Source of the DNA: an uncultured Oscillibacter sp.
GTDB lineage: Bacteria > Bacillota > Clostridia > Oscillospirales > Oscillospiraceae
Assembly (NCBI GenBank): GCA_910587705.1
Contig: CAJUMX010000019.1
Coordinates: 1-51,700 of the forward strand
Direction of reading: 5' to 3'
DNA: 51,700 nt
The notes beneath the pieces were generated by a model. That model worked only from the letters and a program-made list of their open reading frames with translations, searched no databases and had not been told where the DNA came from. A program made the position numbers and the translations under genes. Positions 15,693 to 23,602 of the stretch are shown one piece after another (position 1 is the first letter of the stretch; each line of letters opens with the position of its first letter).

Positions 15693-15721
15693 TTGCCTTC
15701 TACAGCCGCTTGTGGTATACT
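15693..15721 (+). promoter_or_regulatory. Sigma-A-like promoter of the DUF4177 gene
   Basis: TTGCCT at 15693-15698 and TATACT at 15716-15721 with a 17-base spacer. Transcription would begin near 15728, about 30 bases before the GTG start at 15759. Confidence 0.6.
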
Positions 15722-15758
15722 TAAAATAGCAAACCAACAAGAAAAAGGAGGCGCAGCT

Positions 15759-15944
15759 GTGAAAAAATATGTATATGTAAACGTTCATATTGGAAAGTTT
15801 TGTGGAGCAAAATCAGAGGAACACCGGGATATCATTGACGAATATGCGGCCAAGGGCTACCGTTATGTCGGGTATATTCCTACGAATATCAGCGATTACG
15901 GAAAGATAAAGGATATGGATTTGGTCTTTGAGACTGACCTTTGA
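15759..15944 (+). CDS. DUF4177 domain small protein
   Basis: A 61-residue protein beginning (GTG) VKKYVYVNVHIGKF. The GTG start at 15759 is chosen because AAAAGGAGG lies 6-8 bases before it; an in-frame ATG at 15693 is inside the promoter. The pattern GAKSEEHRDIIDEYAAKGYR followed by YVGYIPTNI is typical of DUF4177, a short beta-alpha-beta family common in Clostridia and of unknown function. It is monocistronic, with its own promoter and a strong terminator 15 bases downstream. Confidence 0.82.
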   Translation: MKKYVYVNVHIGKFCGAKSEEHRDIIDEYAAKGYRYVGYIPTNISDYGKIKDMDLVFETDL

Positions 15945-15959
15945 TCCTCCGGGCCCGAA

Positions 15960-15993
15960 AAAACGTCCCCACGCGAAAGCGTGGGGACGTTTT
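15960..15993. terminator. Bidirectional terminator
   Basis: Perfect 15-bp stem AAAACGTCCCCACGC / GCGTGGGGACGTTTT around a GAAA tetraloop. It ends the DUF4177 gene on the plus strand and the zinc-ribbon gene on the minus strand. Confidence 0.9.
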
Positions 15994-16031
15994 CAGTGAC
16001 TTGGCACAAGAGACGAAAACCGGAAAACCGA

Positions 16032-16313
16032 TTAGCGCTGCTCCTCGCGCATCTTAGCGAAGCACTCGCTGCAATAGACCGGACGGTCAGAGCGGGGCTC
16101 GAAGGGCACGCGGGCCTCGCCGCCGCAGGCGGCGCAGACAGCGGTGAAATACTCACGGGGACCACGGGCGGCGTTCTTGCGGGCGTCGCGGCAGGTCTTG
16201 CAGCGCTGGGGCTCGTTCTGGAAGCCGCGCTCGGCATAGAACTCCTGCTCACCGGCGGTGAACACGAACTCCTGACCACACTCTTTGCACACTAAGGTCT
16301 TGTCTTCGTACAT
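16032..16313 (-). CDS. Zinc-ribbon protein (CxxC-x17-CxxC type)
   Basis: A 93-residue protein with two four-cysteine modules. The first has CKEC (residues 9-12) and CKTC (about 38-41), the second CAAC (about 60-63) and CSEC (about 80-83), so it can bind two zinc ions. It matches the CxxC-x17-CxxC zinc-ribbon family found widely in Firmicutes, function unknown but likely nucleic-acid or protein binding. It lies 38 bases after sigH and reads in the same direction, so it may share the sigH transcript. Confidence 0.85.
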   Translation of the reverse strand: MYEDKTLVCKECGQEFVFTAGEQEFYAERGFQNEPQRCKTCRDARKNAARGPREYFTAVCAACGGEARVPFEPRSDRPVYCSECFAKMREEQR

Positions 16314-16351
16314 GATTTTACCCTCTCTTTGAAAAGAAAATTATATTGCGT

Positions 16352-16993
16352 TCAGCGTTTGCTGAGATCGCCGGAAAGTAATTGCCGCGCCACCTTGCGT
16401 CGAATGCGCTGCACGGCGTTGTCCACAGATTTCGGGGGCCTGTTCACCGCTTTTGCAATTTCCCTGCAAGAAAGACCGTCCAGATAGAACCCCAAAATCT
16501 TTGCTTCAAACTCGGACAACTGTTTCCGGACACCGGATAAGAGGGCTGCCGTGTGTTCCCTGTCGATCAGGAAATCTTCGGGATTACGCTGCGCCAAATT
16601 ATTGGTCCCAGAGGTGAGGGGATTGCTGTCGAAATGGGAGTCGTCTAGGGATAGCGATTGATTGAGCGGCTGCTGCTTATCCCGCGCCGAGGCGCGGATC
16701 ACAGAATAGAGTCGGCTTCGAATACAGATTTCCGCGAAGGTTCGGAAGGACGCCTCTTTCCCGGCGTCGTATTCCCGGACGGCCGTAATCAGGCCAACCA
16801 TGCCCTCTTGGGTAAGGTCTTCGCTGTCGCCGCCCGCCAGAAAGAAGGGGCGGGCGCAGGTGCGGACCAGACGGTTATACCGAGTGACAAGTGTTTCCTC
16901 TGCCAAACGGTTTCCAGCCGCGACCAGGAGACACAATGCCTCATCCGGCTGACGCTCCAGTTCCGACACGTCGTTCTCGTAAGTATTGCGCAT
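16352..16993 (-). CDS. sigH: RNA polymerase sigma factor SigH (Spo0H)
   Basis: Alternative sigma factor of 213 residues that, in spore formers, drives entry into sporulation and stationary phase. Region 2 contains DLTQEGMVGLITAVREYD and ASFRTFAEICIRSRLYSVIR (about 57-100). Region 4 holds the helix-turn-helix LDGLSCREIAKAVNR and KSVDNAVQRIRRKV. It aligns along its length with Bacillus SigH. The ATG at 16993 is preceded almost at once by a consensus sigma-A promoter: the -10 box ends only 5 bases from the start codon and there is no Shine-Dalgarno, so the mRNA may be leaderless. Unlike in Bacillus, it is not next to rpmG-secE-nusG, which lies 24 kb away. Confidence 0.93.
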   Translation of the reverse strand: MRNTYENDVSELERQPDEALCLLVAAGNRLAEETLVTRYNRLVRTCARPFFLAGGDSEDLTQEGMVGLITAVREYDAGKEASFRTFAEICIRSRLYSVIRASARDKQQPLNQSLSLDDSHFDSNPLTSGTNNLAQRNPEDFLIDREHTAALLSGVRKQLSEFEAKILGFYLDGLSCREIAKAVNRPPKSVDNAVQRIRRKVARQLLSGDLSKR

Positions 16994-16998
16994 GTTGT

Positions 16999-17028
16999 AT
17001 TATACCCATCTGCTACGGAAAATGTCAA
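16999..17028 (-). promoter_or_regulatory. Consensus sigma-A promoter abutting the sigH start codon
   Basis: Minus-strand TTGACA (plus 17023-17028), 18-base spacer, TATAAT (plus 16999-17004). The expected transcription start, 6-7 bases past the -10 box, coincides with the A of the ATG at 16993. Confidence 0.75.
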
Positions 17029-17058
17029 GCAATTTATCAAAATAAACGGAAATTTTCC

Positions 17059-18414
17059 TCAAAATTTTAGTGATTTTATAAGACTAACCAGAGAATCGGC
17101 CGTATTTTTGGCAATTTCGGTCGTCTTGGCCTCCACCATGACTCGAATTAGGGCTTCTGTCCCTGATGCGCGGACCAGCACCCGGCCCTCTCCGTTCAAG
17201 GCAGCCTCCTCGTTTTTCACCGCCTCCGCCAGCTCTTTGGAGGCCATGATCTTCTCTTTTACGCCGCCGCTGTGGGGTACCTCCACGTTGATAAGCACTT
17301 GGGGATAAGCGGGACAGACGGAGGCCAGCTCCGACGCCTTCTTTTCCGACTGGGCCAGAACCTGGAGAAACTGGAGGGCGGTTACCTGTCCATCGCCGGT
17401 GGTCTCCAGGGCGGTGAAGATGGTATGTCCGGACTGCTCGCCACCGATACGGAAGTCCCGGCGGAGCATTTCCTCCAGCACGTTCCGATCTCCCACGGCG
17501 GTGCAGGCCAGATCAAGCCCATAATTCCGGCAGAACTCGTGAAGCCCCAGGTTGCTCATCACCGTGGCCACGATAGCGTTCCCCCGGAGGATGCCCCGGC
17601 GCTTCATATCCAAGGCGCAGACGGCCATAACCTTATCTCCGTCGATGATACCGCCGCTTTCGTCCACCAGCAGGCAGCGGTCTGCATCTCCGTCAAAGGC
17701 CACGCCGATGTCGTAGCCTCCCTTCACCACCTGGTCGGCCAGGTCCTCCAGGTGGGTGGAGCCGCAGCGGTCGTTGATGTTCACGCCGTCCGGCGTCCGG
17801 TGGAGAAAGACCGTGTGGGCCTTGAAGCGGCCGAAGAGCTCCGGCGCCGTGGCGCTGGCGGCGCCATTGGCGCAGTCTACCAGGATGCGCAGGCCGGAGA
17901 GGTCCGAGTCGATCGTGGAGGCCACGAAGTCGATGTAATCCCGCTTGAGCTGCTTCATGCCGTGATGGCGGCGGCCCAGCTCCTCCCGGGTCTTAAGCAC
18001 CATGGGCTCTTTGGAAAGGATTTTTTCCTCCACCCGCTCCTCCAGCGCGTCGGAGAGCTTATAGCCCTGGCCGTTGAATACCTTGATGCCGTTGTGCTCA
18101 TAAGGATTGTGGGAGGCGGAGACCACGATACCCGCGTCCGCCTTTTCCTGGCGGGTGAGGTAGGCCACAGCGGGCGTGGGGATGTCCCCCACCGGCTTCA
18201 CATCCGCGCCCACGGAGCAAAGGCCCGCGATCAACGCCGCCTCCAGCAAATCAGAGGAGATGCGGGTATCCTTGCCCAGGACCACAGTGGGACGCGCCCC
18301 CTTTTCCTCCAGCAAAACCGTACCCACGGCCTGCCCAACCCGGAAAGCCAGGTCCACCGTCAGATTTTCCCCTACTACGCCACGGATGCCGTCGGTGCCA
18401 AATAGCTTGCCCAT
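17059..18414 (-). CDS. glmM: Phosphoglucosamine mutase GlmM
   Basis: Interconverts glucosamine-6-phosphate and glucosamine-1-phosphate on the route to UDP-GlcNAc for peptidoglycan. The 451 residues show the family order: MGKLFGTDGIRGVV at the start, the phosphoserine loop VVSASHNPYEHNGIKVF (about 98-114), the metal loop FDGDADRCL (about 238-246), the sugar loop GGEQSGH (about 323-329) and the phosphate-binding VRASGTEALIRVM near the end. ATG 18414 is chosen over an upstream ATG at 18447 because AAGAGGT precedes it and the family starts here. It is 7 bases after the SdpI-like gene, at the end of the ruv gene series. Confidence 0.96.
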   Translation of the reverse strand: MGKLFGTDGIRGVVGENLTVDLAFRVGQAVGTVLLEEKGARPTVVLGKDTRISSDLLEAALIAGLCSVGADVKPVGDIPTPAVAYLTRQEKADAGIVVSASHNPYEHNGIKVFNGQGYKLSDALEERVEEKILSKEPMVLKTREELGRRHHGMKQLKRDYIDFVASTIDSDLSGLRILVDCANGAASATAPELFGRFKAHTVFLHRTPDGVNINDRCGSTHLEDLADQVVKGGYDIGVAFDGDADRCLLVDESGGIIDGDKVMAVCALDMKRRGILRGNAIVATVMSNLGLHEFCRNYGLDLACTAVGDRNVLEEMLRRDFRIGGEQSGHTIFTALETTGDGQVTALQFLQVLAQSEKKASELASVCPAYPQVLINVEVPHSGGVKEKIMASKELAEAVKNEEAALNGEGRVLVRASGTEALIRVMVEAKTTEIAKNTADSLVSLIKSLKF

Positions 18415-18421
18415 AGATTCG

Positions 18422-18808
18422 TTACCTCTTTCTTCCAAAATTGTCAAATTCCCGTTTCAGCGCCCGCTCTGTGGCGGGGATCACCGCCAGGAACGGGACC
18501 AGTTGTATTCCAGTTAAGACCGTGCCCAGTCTCCCCACCGTGCCAATGTCCCGCCCAAGCAGCAACGCCATCCACACCAGGGAAACCGCCAGTGTGGGCC
18601 AGCCTGCTCGAACCCAGAACCGCCCGCTATAGGCATGGGCGAACTCCCAGGTCTGCCGGTTCCGCATGGAGCGAGTCGTGCGGTAGCCATAGCCGCCGTT
18701 GATCTCCCCTGGCGGCTTTTTTACAAAGCTCCGTCCCAGGAGAAGCATGCTTCCGGGAATCAGCAGGGCCGTTGCCAGCGTGAACAGCCAGAAGAAAAAC
18801 TCCGTCAT
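18422..18808 (-). CDS. SdpI/YhfL-like membrane protein
   Basis: A 128-residue membrane protein with about three transmembrane helices (about 4-24, 68-85, 94-112) and the SdpI-family signature GGYGYRTTRSMRNRQTWEFA (about 38-57). SdpI in Bacillus is the immunity protein for the killing factor SDP. No SdpC toxin is visible here, so an immunity role cannot be assumed; many single SdpI-like genes exist without toxins. Its ATG overlaps the stop of the upstream ATPase gene (ATGA), which implies translational coupling, and glmM follows after 7 bases. Confidence 0.85.
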   Translation of the reverse strand: MTEFFFWLFTLATALLIPGSMLLLGRSFVKKPPGEINGGYGYRTTRSMRNRQTWEFAHAYSGRFWVRAGWPTLAVSLVWMALLLGRDIGTVGRLGTVLTGIQLVPFLAVIPATERALKREFDNFGRKR

Positions 18809-19557
18809 CCTTCCTCCTCCAGAAGATACCGCAACATCCGCTCCGGATTGTCCAGGAAGCGCTTTGTCAATTGGTAGTGCTCCGTCTCCCGGTACTCCAC
18901 CGTACGGACACCCTGTTCGCTCAATTCATAAATTCTGGCCCTGGGAAACGCCATCAAAATCGGCGAATGGGTCGCCACGATGAACTGGGAATCCGCCTTC
19001 ACCAGCTGGTCCATCTCCCCCATCAGCGTCAGAAGGCGGGAGGGCGACAGGGCCGCCTCCGGCTCGTCCAGCAGGTACAGCCCTTCCCCGCCAAAGCGGT
19101 TTTGGACCAAGGCCAGAAAGCTCTCGCCATGGGATTGCTTGTGGAGAGACACGCCGCCATAGCTGTCAATCAGCCTCGGAGAAAAGGAGGGCTCCTCGTC
19201 CATTTCGTCAATGTTGGTCGCCACGTTGTAAAAACTCTCCGCCCGGAGGAAAAAGCCGTCCCTGGGATACCGTTTCCGGGCTGGGGTCAGATACTCTCCC
19301 AGCACGGAGTGGGTGGCCCTGGTGGAGAAATTGAAATTCCGGGTGCCGCCCTCCGGGTTGAAGCCGCAGGCCACGGCGATTCCCTCCAGCAGGGTGGATT
19401 TCCCCGTCCCGTTCTCCCCCACCAGGAAGGTGACGGGCCGGTCGAAGTTCAGGACACCGCCCTCTATTAAGTAATTTACCGGCCCCAGAAGCCGGAGATA
19501 ACTCCCCTCCGGCAGCTCTCGACGGAGACGGACGGAGGTCAGATACACACTGCTCAC
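18805..19557 (-). CDS. AAA/ABC-type ATPase (COG3910-like)
   Basis: A 250-residue soluble ATPase. Walker A is GENGTGKST (about 48-56), Walker B is GLYLLDEPEAAL (about 160-171), and IVATHSPIL (about 194-202) is the H-loop region. The signature area reads SHGESFLALVQNRF. This matches the COG3910 group of predicted ABC-fold ATPases, whose function is unknown. The start is GTG at 19557, overlapping the ruvB stop codon by four bases (GTGA), and its own stop overlaps the SdpI-like ATG. Tight coupling to ruvB makes a link with DNA repair or structure maintenance possible, but this is only inferred from position. Confidence 0.85.
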   Translation of the reverse strand: MSSVYLTSVRLRRELPEGSYLRLLGPVNYLIEGGVLNFDRPVTFLVGENGTGKSTLLEGIAVACGFNPEGGTRNFNFSTRATHSVLGEYLTPARKRYPRDGFFLRAESFYNVATNIDEMDEEPSFSPRLIDSYGGVSLHKQSHGESFLALVQNRFGGEGLYLLDEPEAALSPSRLLTLMGEMDQLVKADSQFIVATHSPILMAFPRARIYELSEQGVRTVEYRETEHYQLTKRFLDNPERMLRYLLEEEG

Positions 19558-20615
19558 AGACGTAGCTGCTCCATCACGTCCTCTGGGGCCGCGCCGCCGG
19601 GAATGGGCTTATGCAAGTGCTGATAGGCCTTCTGCGTCACGCAGCGCCCCCGGGGAGTCCGGGTCAAAAAGCCCAGCTGCATCAGATAGGGCTCATAAAC
19701 ATCTTCCAACGTGACGGATTCCTCCCCGATGGTGGCCGCCAGGGTTTCCAGGCCCACAGGACCGCCGCCGTAGTTGTCGATGATGGCCTCCATCATCCGC
19801 CGGTCCACCGGGTCCAAGCCCAGATAGTCAATTTCCAGGGCACAGAGGGCTTTGTCCGCCACGTCTTTTGTGATGATGCCATCCGCCCGGACCTGGGCAA
19901 AATCCCGCACCCGACGGAGCATCCGGTTGGCGATTCGGGGCGTTCCCCGGGAGCGGCGGGCAATTTCATAGGCCCCCTCCGGCACAATATCCACGTTCAA
20001 AATTCCAGCGGACCGGGTGACGATTTTCGCAAGCTCCTCCGGCGTGTAGAGTTCCAGCCGCAGCGTCACACCGAAGCGGTCCCGCAGAGGGGCAGAAAGC
20101 TGGCCCGCTCGGGTGGTGGCCCCAATGAGGGTGAACTTGGGCAGGTCCAGCCGGATGGAGTTGGCGGAAGGCCCCTTCCCCACGATGATATCCAGTACGT
20201 AGTCCTCCATAGCTGGATACAAAATCTCCTCCACAGAGCGGTTCAGCCGGTGAATTTCATCCACGAAAAGGATGTCACCCTCGCTGAGATTGGTCAATAG
20301 CGCCGCCAGGTCTCCCGGCTTTTCGATGGCAGGGCCAGAGGTAATGCGGATATTGACCCCCATCTCCTGGGCGATGATGCCCGCTAGGGTAGTCTTGCCC
20401 AATCCCGGAGGACCGTGGAGCAGAACGTGGTCCAAGGACTCCTCCCTCTTCCGGGCAGCCTCAATAAAGATAGAGAGGTTTTCCTTGGCCTTCTCCTGAC
20501 CGATGTATTCCCGGAGGCTTTTCGGCCGCAGGGAACCCTCTTGGGCATCCTCCTGGAGAAAGGTTTTTGCCACTATGGGCTCCTCGTAAATGTCGCTTCC
20601 GAAGTCAATGCTCAA
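19554..20615 (-). CDS. ruvB: Holliday junction branch migration helicase RuvB
   Basis: ATP-driven motor of the RuvAB complex that moves Holliday junctions during recombination and repair. The 353 residues include YIGQEKAKENL, Walker A GPPGLGKTTLA (Lys74), Walker B ILFVDEIHRLNR, sensor 1 IGATTRAG, the arginine finger region PLRDRFG, and the C-terminal winged helix with EPYLMQLGFLTRTPRGR. Length is slightly above the usual ~335. It is in the ruv series but separated from ruvA by two small genes and followed at once by the ATPase gene. Confidence 0.97.
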   Translation of the reverse strand: MSIDFGSDIYEEPIVAKTFLQEDAQEGSLRPKSLREYIGQEKAKENLSIFIEAARKREESLDHVLLHGPPGLGKTTLAGIIAQEMGVNIRITSGPAIEKPGDLAALLTNLSEGDILFVDEIHRLNRSVEEILYPAMEDYVLDIIVGKGPSANSIRLDLPKFTLIGATTRAGQLSAPLRDRFGVTLRLELYTPEELAKIVTRSAGILNVDIVPEGAYEIARRSRGTPRIANRMLRRVRDFAQVRADGIITKDVADKALCALEIDYLGLDPVDRRMMEAIIDNYGGGPVGLETLAATIGEESVTLEDVYEPYLMQLGFLTRTPRGRCVTQKAYQHLHKPIPGGAAPEDVMEQLRL

Positions 20616-20642
20616 ACGCTCACGTCCTTTTCCCGGGAAATT

Positions 20643-20855
20643 TTATCGTATGATCGCGCCTACGATGACGGACAGCGCCACCAGCCCCAGCATGGCGCCG
20701 ATGGTCGCCAGCCACCGCTGGGCTCTTGCTTGATACCGCTTCGCCTCTTCCGGCTCCAGGTCCCAGCTGTTCAATAAGTGGCAGTATCTGGCAAACCGGA
20801 ACATGGCGAAGATGCTCCCCAAAAATCCAAGGGTAATCAGCCTGGATAAAAGCAT
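20643..20855 (-). CDS. Small two-helix membrane protein
   Basis: A 70-residue protein with two predicted transmembrane helices (about 5-24 and 47-68) separated by a charged loop (LEPEEAKRYQARAQR). I do not recognise a family. GGGGGAAGG lies 4-6 bases before ATG 20855, a good ribosome site. It lies between the DUF6054 gene and ruvB, 27 bases before ruvB, in the same orientation, so it is part of the ruv transcript. The repeated hydrophobic/charged pattern and the ribosome site support a real gene. Confidence 0.65.
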   Translation of the reverse strand: MLLSRLITLGFLGSIFAMFRFARYCHLLNSWDLEPEEAKRYQARAQRWLATIGAMLGLVALSVIVGAIIR

Positions 20856-20890
20856 GATGCCTTCCCCCTTCTCCTTTTTGCCTCAAACAG

Positions 20891-21223
20891 CTACAGCTGA
20901 CAGGCCAATTCCCGCACCTTGTCTAAAAATGCCTCTTCTCCAAAGGCGTTGATCTTGAGAAACATCCCTTGACTGCCTCCGGCGGTGATGGCAGAAAGGA
21001 ACAGGTTTTCCCCTTGTCCCAGCAGCGTCAAGGTCAGACTGAGGCGATTTCCCCCGGCCACGCTGTAGCGCTCGTAGACGCGAACCGCGCAACGGACGTC
21101 TCCCGCGGTGTAGTCACTGCCATCCTCAAAGCTGGCAGTAACACTTCCACCGAGAATTCCTCTGTGAAAGTGAGCCAACGCCTTATCAAAGCTTCCAGAA
21201 AAGCTGCGCTCATATTTGGCCAT
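20891..21223 (-). CDS. DUF6054 family protein
   Basis: A 110-residue protein of the DUF6054 family, function unknown. Recognisable stretches are MAKYERSFSGSF at the start, GILGGSVTASFEDGSD, DVRCAVRVYERYS and GGSQGMFLKINAFGEEAFLD near the end. ATG 21223 is chosen because CAGGAG lies about 9 bases upstream; the frame remains open to 21271 but has no site there. It is probably a soluble beta-rich protein. It sits between ruvA and ruvB, with a 159-base AT-rich gap before it that may hold a promoter, although I could not define one. Confidence 0.8.
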   Translation of the reverse strand: MAKYERSFSGSFDKALAHFHRGILGGSVTASFEDGSDYTAGDVRCAVRVYERYSVAGGNRLSLTLTLLGQGENLFLSAITAGGSQGMFLKINAFGEEAFLDKVRELACQL

Positions 21224-21382
21224 GGAAATAATCTCCTGCTCACTGCACGTTTCAACAGGCAAGGGGATCAAGTGCCTCCGCTTTCATCTGGCTTGTGGAA
21301 GATTTTTCAAAAAATATCCATCAAATACGCGCAATATGCTATAAAGGAAATTTACTGTACAGCTATTGAGATAAAAGAATTC

Positions 21383-21988
21383 TTACAGCTTGGCCATCCG
21401 TTTCAATCCCTGTCGGACAATTTCCTCCAGCGGCTGGTCCATATCCAGGCCCTTCAACGCTACGGAGACCTCCTGACTGGAGTAGCCCAGCACCGCCAAA
21501 GCCTGGGCGGCCTCCGTGGCCTTGTTCCCAAACACCGGCGGAACCGGCGCACCCTTTCCGCCGGTGAAATCCAGCCCAGCCGCCGTCTCCTTGGCCATTT
21601 TGTCCTTCAATTCCAAAATGATACGCTGGGCAATCTTCTTCCCTACCCCCGGCGCGGCAGTCAATGCCTTCTCATCTCCGGTGACAATGGCCATGGCCAA
21701 GGTCTCCGGCGTGCCCGAGGACAGAATCGCCAAAGCGGCCTTGGGCCCCACGCCGGAGACGCCGATCAGCAGTTTGAAGCTGTTCAGCTCGCTTTGCGTG
21801 GCAAAGCCGTAGAGCTCAAAAACGTTTTCCGCCACGTTCAAATAGGTGTAGAGCTTTTTGCGCTGTCCCTTCTTCAAGGAGGCCAGCGTGTTATTGGTGG
21901 TTTTGCAGGCGTAGCCCACGCCTCCGCAGTCGATCACCGCCAGATAAGGAAGAATTTCCGCTACTGTGCCGTCCAGATAGTAAAACAT
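21383..21988 (-). CDS. ruvA: Holliday junction DNA-binding protein RuvA
   Basis: Tetrameric protein that binds four-way junctions and loads RuvB. The 201 residues match the family: N-terminal OB fold (MFYYLDGTVAEILP, VIDCGGVGY), helix-hairpin-helix motifs (LIGVSGVGPKAALAIL, LTAAPGVGKKIAQRI) and the flexible C-terminal domain that contacts RuvB (ALAVLGYSSQEVSVAL). ATG 21988 is preceded by AAAGGA. It begins 20 bases after ruvC ends, so ruvC and ruvA are cotranscribed. Confidence 0.96.
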   Translation of the reverse strand: MFYYLDGTVAEILPYLAVIDCGGVGYACKTTNNTLASLKKGQRKKLYTYLNVAENVFELYGFATQSELNSFKLLIGVSGVGPKAALAILSSGTPETLAMAIVTGDEKALTAAPGVGKKIAQRIILELKDKMAKETAAGLDFTGGKGAPVPPVFGNKATEAAQALAVLGYSSQEVSVALKGLDMDQPLEEIVRQGLKRMAKL

Positions 21989-22008
21989 CGTCTCGTCCTT
22001 TCTCCCAA

Positions 22009-22518
22009 TCAAACCGTCTCCGGGGCGCTCCCCTCTCGGGGCAGTCGGGAGGTGAAGCTCCTGGCGTGGCACAGGGCCAGAGCCAAGGCGTCGGCGGCAT
22101 CGTCAGGCCGGGGGACCTTTTCCAGCTTTAAAAGCCGCCGGGTCATGTCCATCACCTGTCGCTTTTCCGCCTTGCCGTAGCCCGTCACCGCCAGCTTTAC
22201 TTGAGAGGGGGTATACTCATACAAAGGGACGCCGCATTTTTCAGCGGCGTAGAGCAAAACGCCTCTTCCGTGCGCCACGGCGATGCCGGTTGTGATGTTG
22301 GTATTGAAAAACAGCTCCTCAATGGAGATAACATCGGGGGTCAGCTGTCCGATCAGGTCCTCCATATCGGTCCCGATCTGATAGAGCCTCCGGCTCAGGG
22401 GCAACCCCGCCGGAGTGGTGATGGCCCCGTAGGTCACCATCCGCGCCTGTCCCCGCTTCGCCTCCACCAGACCAAAGCCGATGGTAGCAAAGCCGGGATC
22501 GATGCCTAATATCCGCAT
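22009..22518 (-). CDS. ruvC: Holliday junction resolvase RuvC
   Basis: Endonuclease that cuts Holliday junctions symmetrically after RuvAB migration. It has 169 residues, the usual size. The acidic active-site residues are Asp7 in MRILGIDPG, Glu in SIEELFFNTN (about 66-69) and the C-terminal DDAADALALALCH pair (about 138-144). ATG 22518 is preceded by AAAGGGGCGGAG. It is first in the ruvC-ruvA-DUF6054-TM-ruvB-ATPase-SdpI-glmM series and is separated from xerD by a terminator. Confidence 0.96.
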   Translation of the reverse strand: MRILGIDPGFATIGFGLVEAKRGQARMVTYGAITTPAGLPLSRRLYQIGTDMEDLIGQLTPDVISIEELFFNTNITTGIAVAHGRGVLLYAAEKCGVPLYEYTPSQVKLAVTGYGKAEKRQVMDMTRRLLKLEKVPRPDDAADALALALCHARSFTSRLPREGSAPETV

Positions 22519-22633
22519 ACTCCGCCCCTTTCGGCTTACATTCTTAGCTAGTATAGCAAATTTGATGGGGAAGCGCAACAGAAAAAACCAAAGTCTGCCC
22601 GGAATGGAAGAGGGGCGGCGGGACTTTCTCCTA

Positions 22634-22664
22634 AAAAGGCGCTGCCATTTCGGCAGCGCCTTTT
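22634..22664. terminator. Terminator after xerD
   Basis: Perfect 13-bp stem AAAAGGCGCTGCC / GGCAGCGCCTTTT with a five-base loop. On the minus strand it ends in TTTTTAG just after the xerD stop codon, separating spoIIM-xerD from the ruv genes. Confidence 0.85.
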
Positions 22665-22674
22665 ATGTATCCTA

Positions 22675-23583
22675 TCACGCCCTGGGGTGGGCTTTTTGAT
22701 AGACGTCCTTCAAGTTTCCCTTCACCACATGGGTGTAAATCTGGGTGGAGGAAATATCCGCATGGCCCAGCATCTCCTGGATAGCACGGAGGTCTGCCCC
22801 ATTCTCCAGCAGATGGGCCGCGAAGGAGTGCCGCAAGGTATGGGGGGTAATCTCCTTCTCAATGCCCGCTTTTTCCTGATAGTACTTGATAATTTTCCAA
22901 AAGCCCTGGCGGCTCATCCGCTCTCCGTTCATATTAACAAAAAGAGCGGTCTCTACCTCATCGGACACCAGCTGGGGCCGAATCTTCCACACATAGTCCT
23001 GGAGGGCCTTTACCGCCGTGCGGTACAGGGGTATGATCCGCTCCTTGCCCTTGCTGGAACAGTGGACAAAACCGGCGGCCAGATTCAAGTCGTCCAGATC
23101 CAGCGTAATCAGCTCGCTGACCCGGATGCCTGTGGCGTACAGCAGCTCCAGCATGGCGTGGTCTCGGAACCCTTTTGCGTCCACACATTGAGGCTGCTCT
23201 AAGAACAGGTCTACCTCCTTAGAGGACAAAATCTCCGGATACTTCCGCTCCACCTTGGCGGCAGCCACGCCCTTGGCGGGGTTAATTTTCACCTTGCCGC
23301 TGAACATTTGAAAATTATAAAAGGATTTCACGGAGGCCAGAAAGCGGGTGACGGAGGCGGCGGATTTTCCCCGACTCAGCATCCAGTCCATGTAGGATTG
23401 GACCGTCTCGGCGGTGACCTCCAGCAAGCTGGGTCCCCGGGTCTTCAAATAGTCCGAGAACTGCGTCACATCCCGCAGATAAGAAGCCACGGTATTTTGG
23501 GAGGCGTGCTTTTCCCTCACCAGATATTCCCCATAGCGCGTGATCTCGTCCGTAACAATCCCTTCTCTCTTTCTCAATCTCAC
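22675..23583 (-). CDS. xerD: Tyrosine recombinase XerD
   Basis: Chromosome dimer resolution recombinase. The 302 residues show an N-terminal SAM-like core-binding domain (about 12-95) and the catalytic domain with the full set: Arg154 in TGIRVSEL, Lys near 178, His248 and Arg251 in PHTLRHSFA, His274 in MLGHAD, and the nucleophile Tyr283 in QIYTHV. It most resembles XerD/RipX of Firmicutes. The start is uncertain: GTG 23583 has only a weak ribosome site and lies 19 bases after spoIIM. The pairing spoIIM-xerD is familiar in Firmicutes and suggests cotranscription. Confidence 0.94.
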   Translation of the reverse strand: MRLRKREGIVTDEITRYGEYLVREKHASQNTVASYLRDVTQFSDYLKTRGPSLLEVTAETVQSYMDWMLSRGKSAASVTRFLASVKSFYNFQMFSGKVKINPAKGVAAAKVERKYPEILSSKEVDLFLEQPQCVDAKGFRDHAMLELLYATGIRVSELITLDLDDLNLAAGFVHCSSKGKERIIPLYRTAVKALQDYVWKIRPQLVSDEVETALFVNMNGERMSRQGFWKIIKYYQEKAGIEKEITPHTLRHSFAAHLLENGADLRAIQEMLGHADISSTQIYTHVVKGNLKDVYQKAHPRA

Positions 23584-23602
23584 CAGTCAAAGACCGTGTT
23601 TC

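Noticed and set aside
17272..18405. 377-codon frame on the plus strand opposite glmM
   Set aside because: Antisense shadow of glmM; the composition is His/Gly/Val-rich as expected for a reversed coding sequence.
18422..18808. Immunity gene of an SDP-like toxin system
   Set aside because: The protein is SdpI-like, but no sdpC-like toxin or sdpAB processing genes are nearby; the neighbours are glmM and ruvB.
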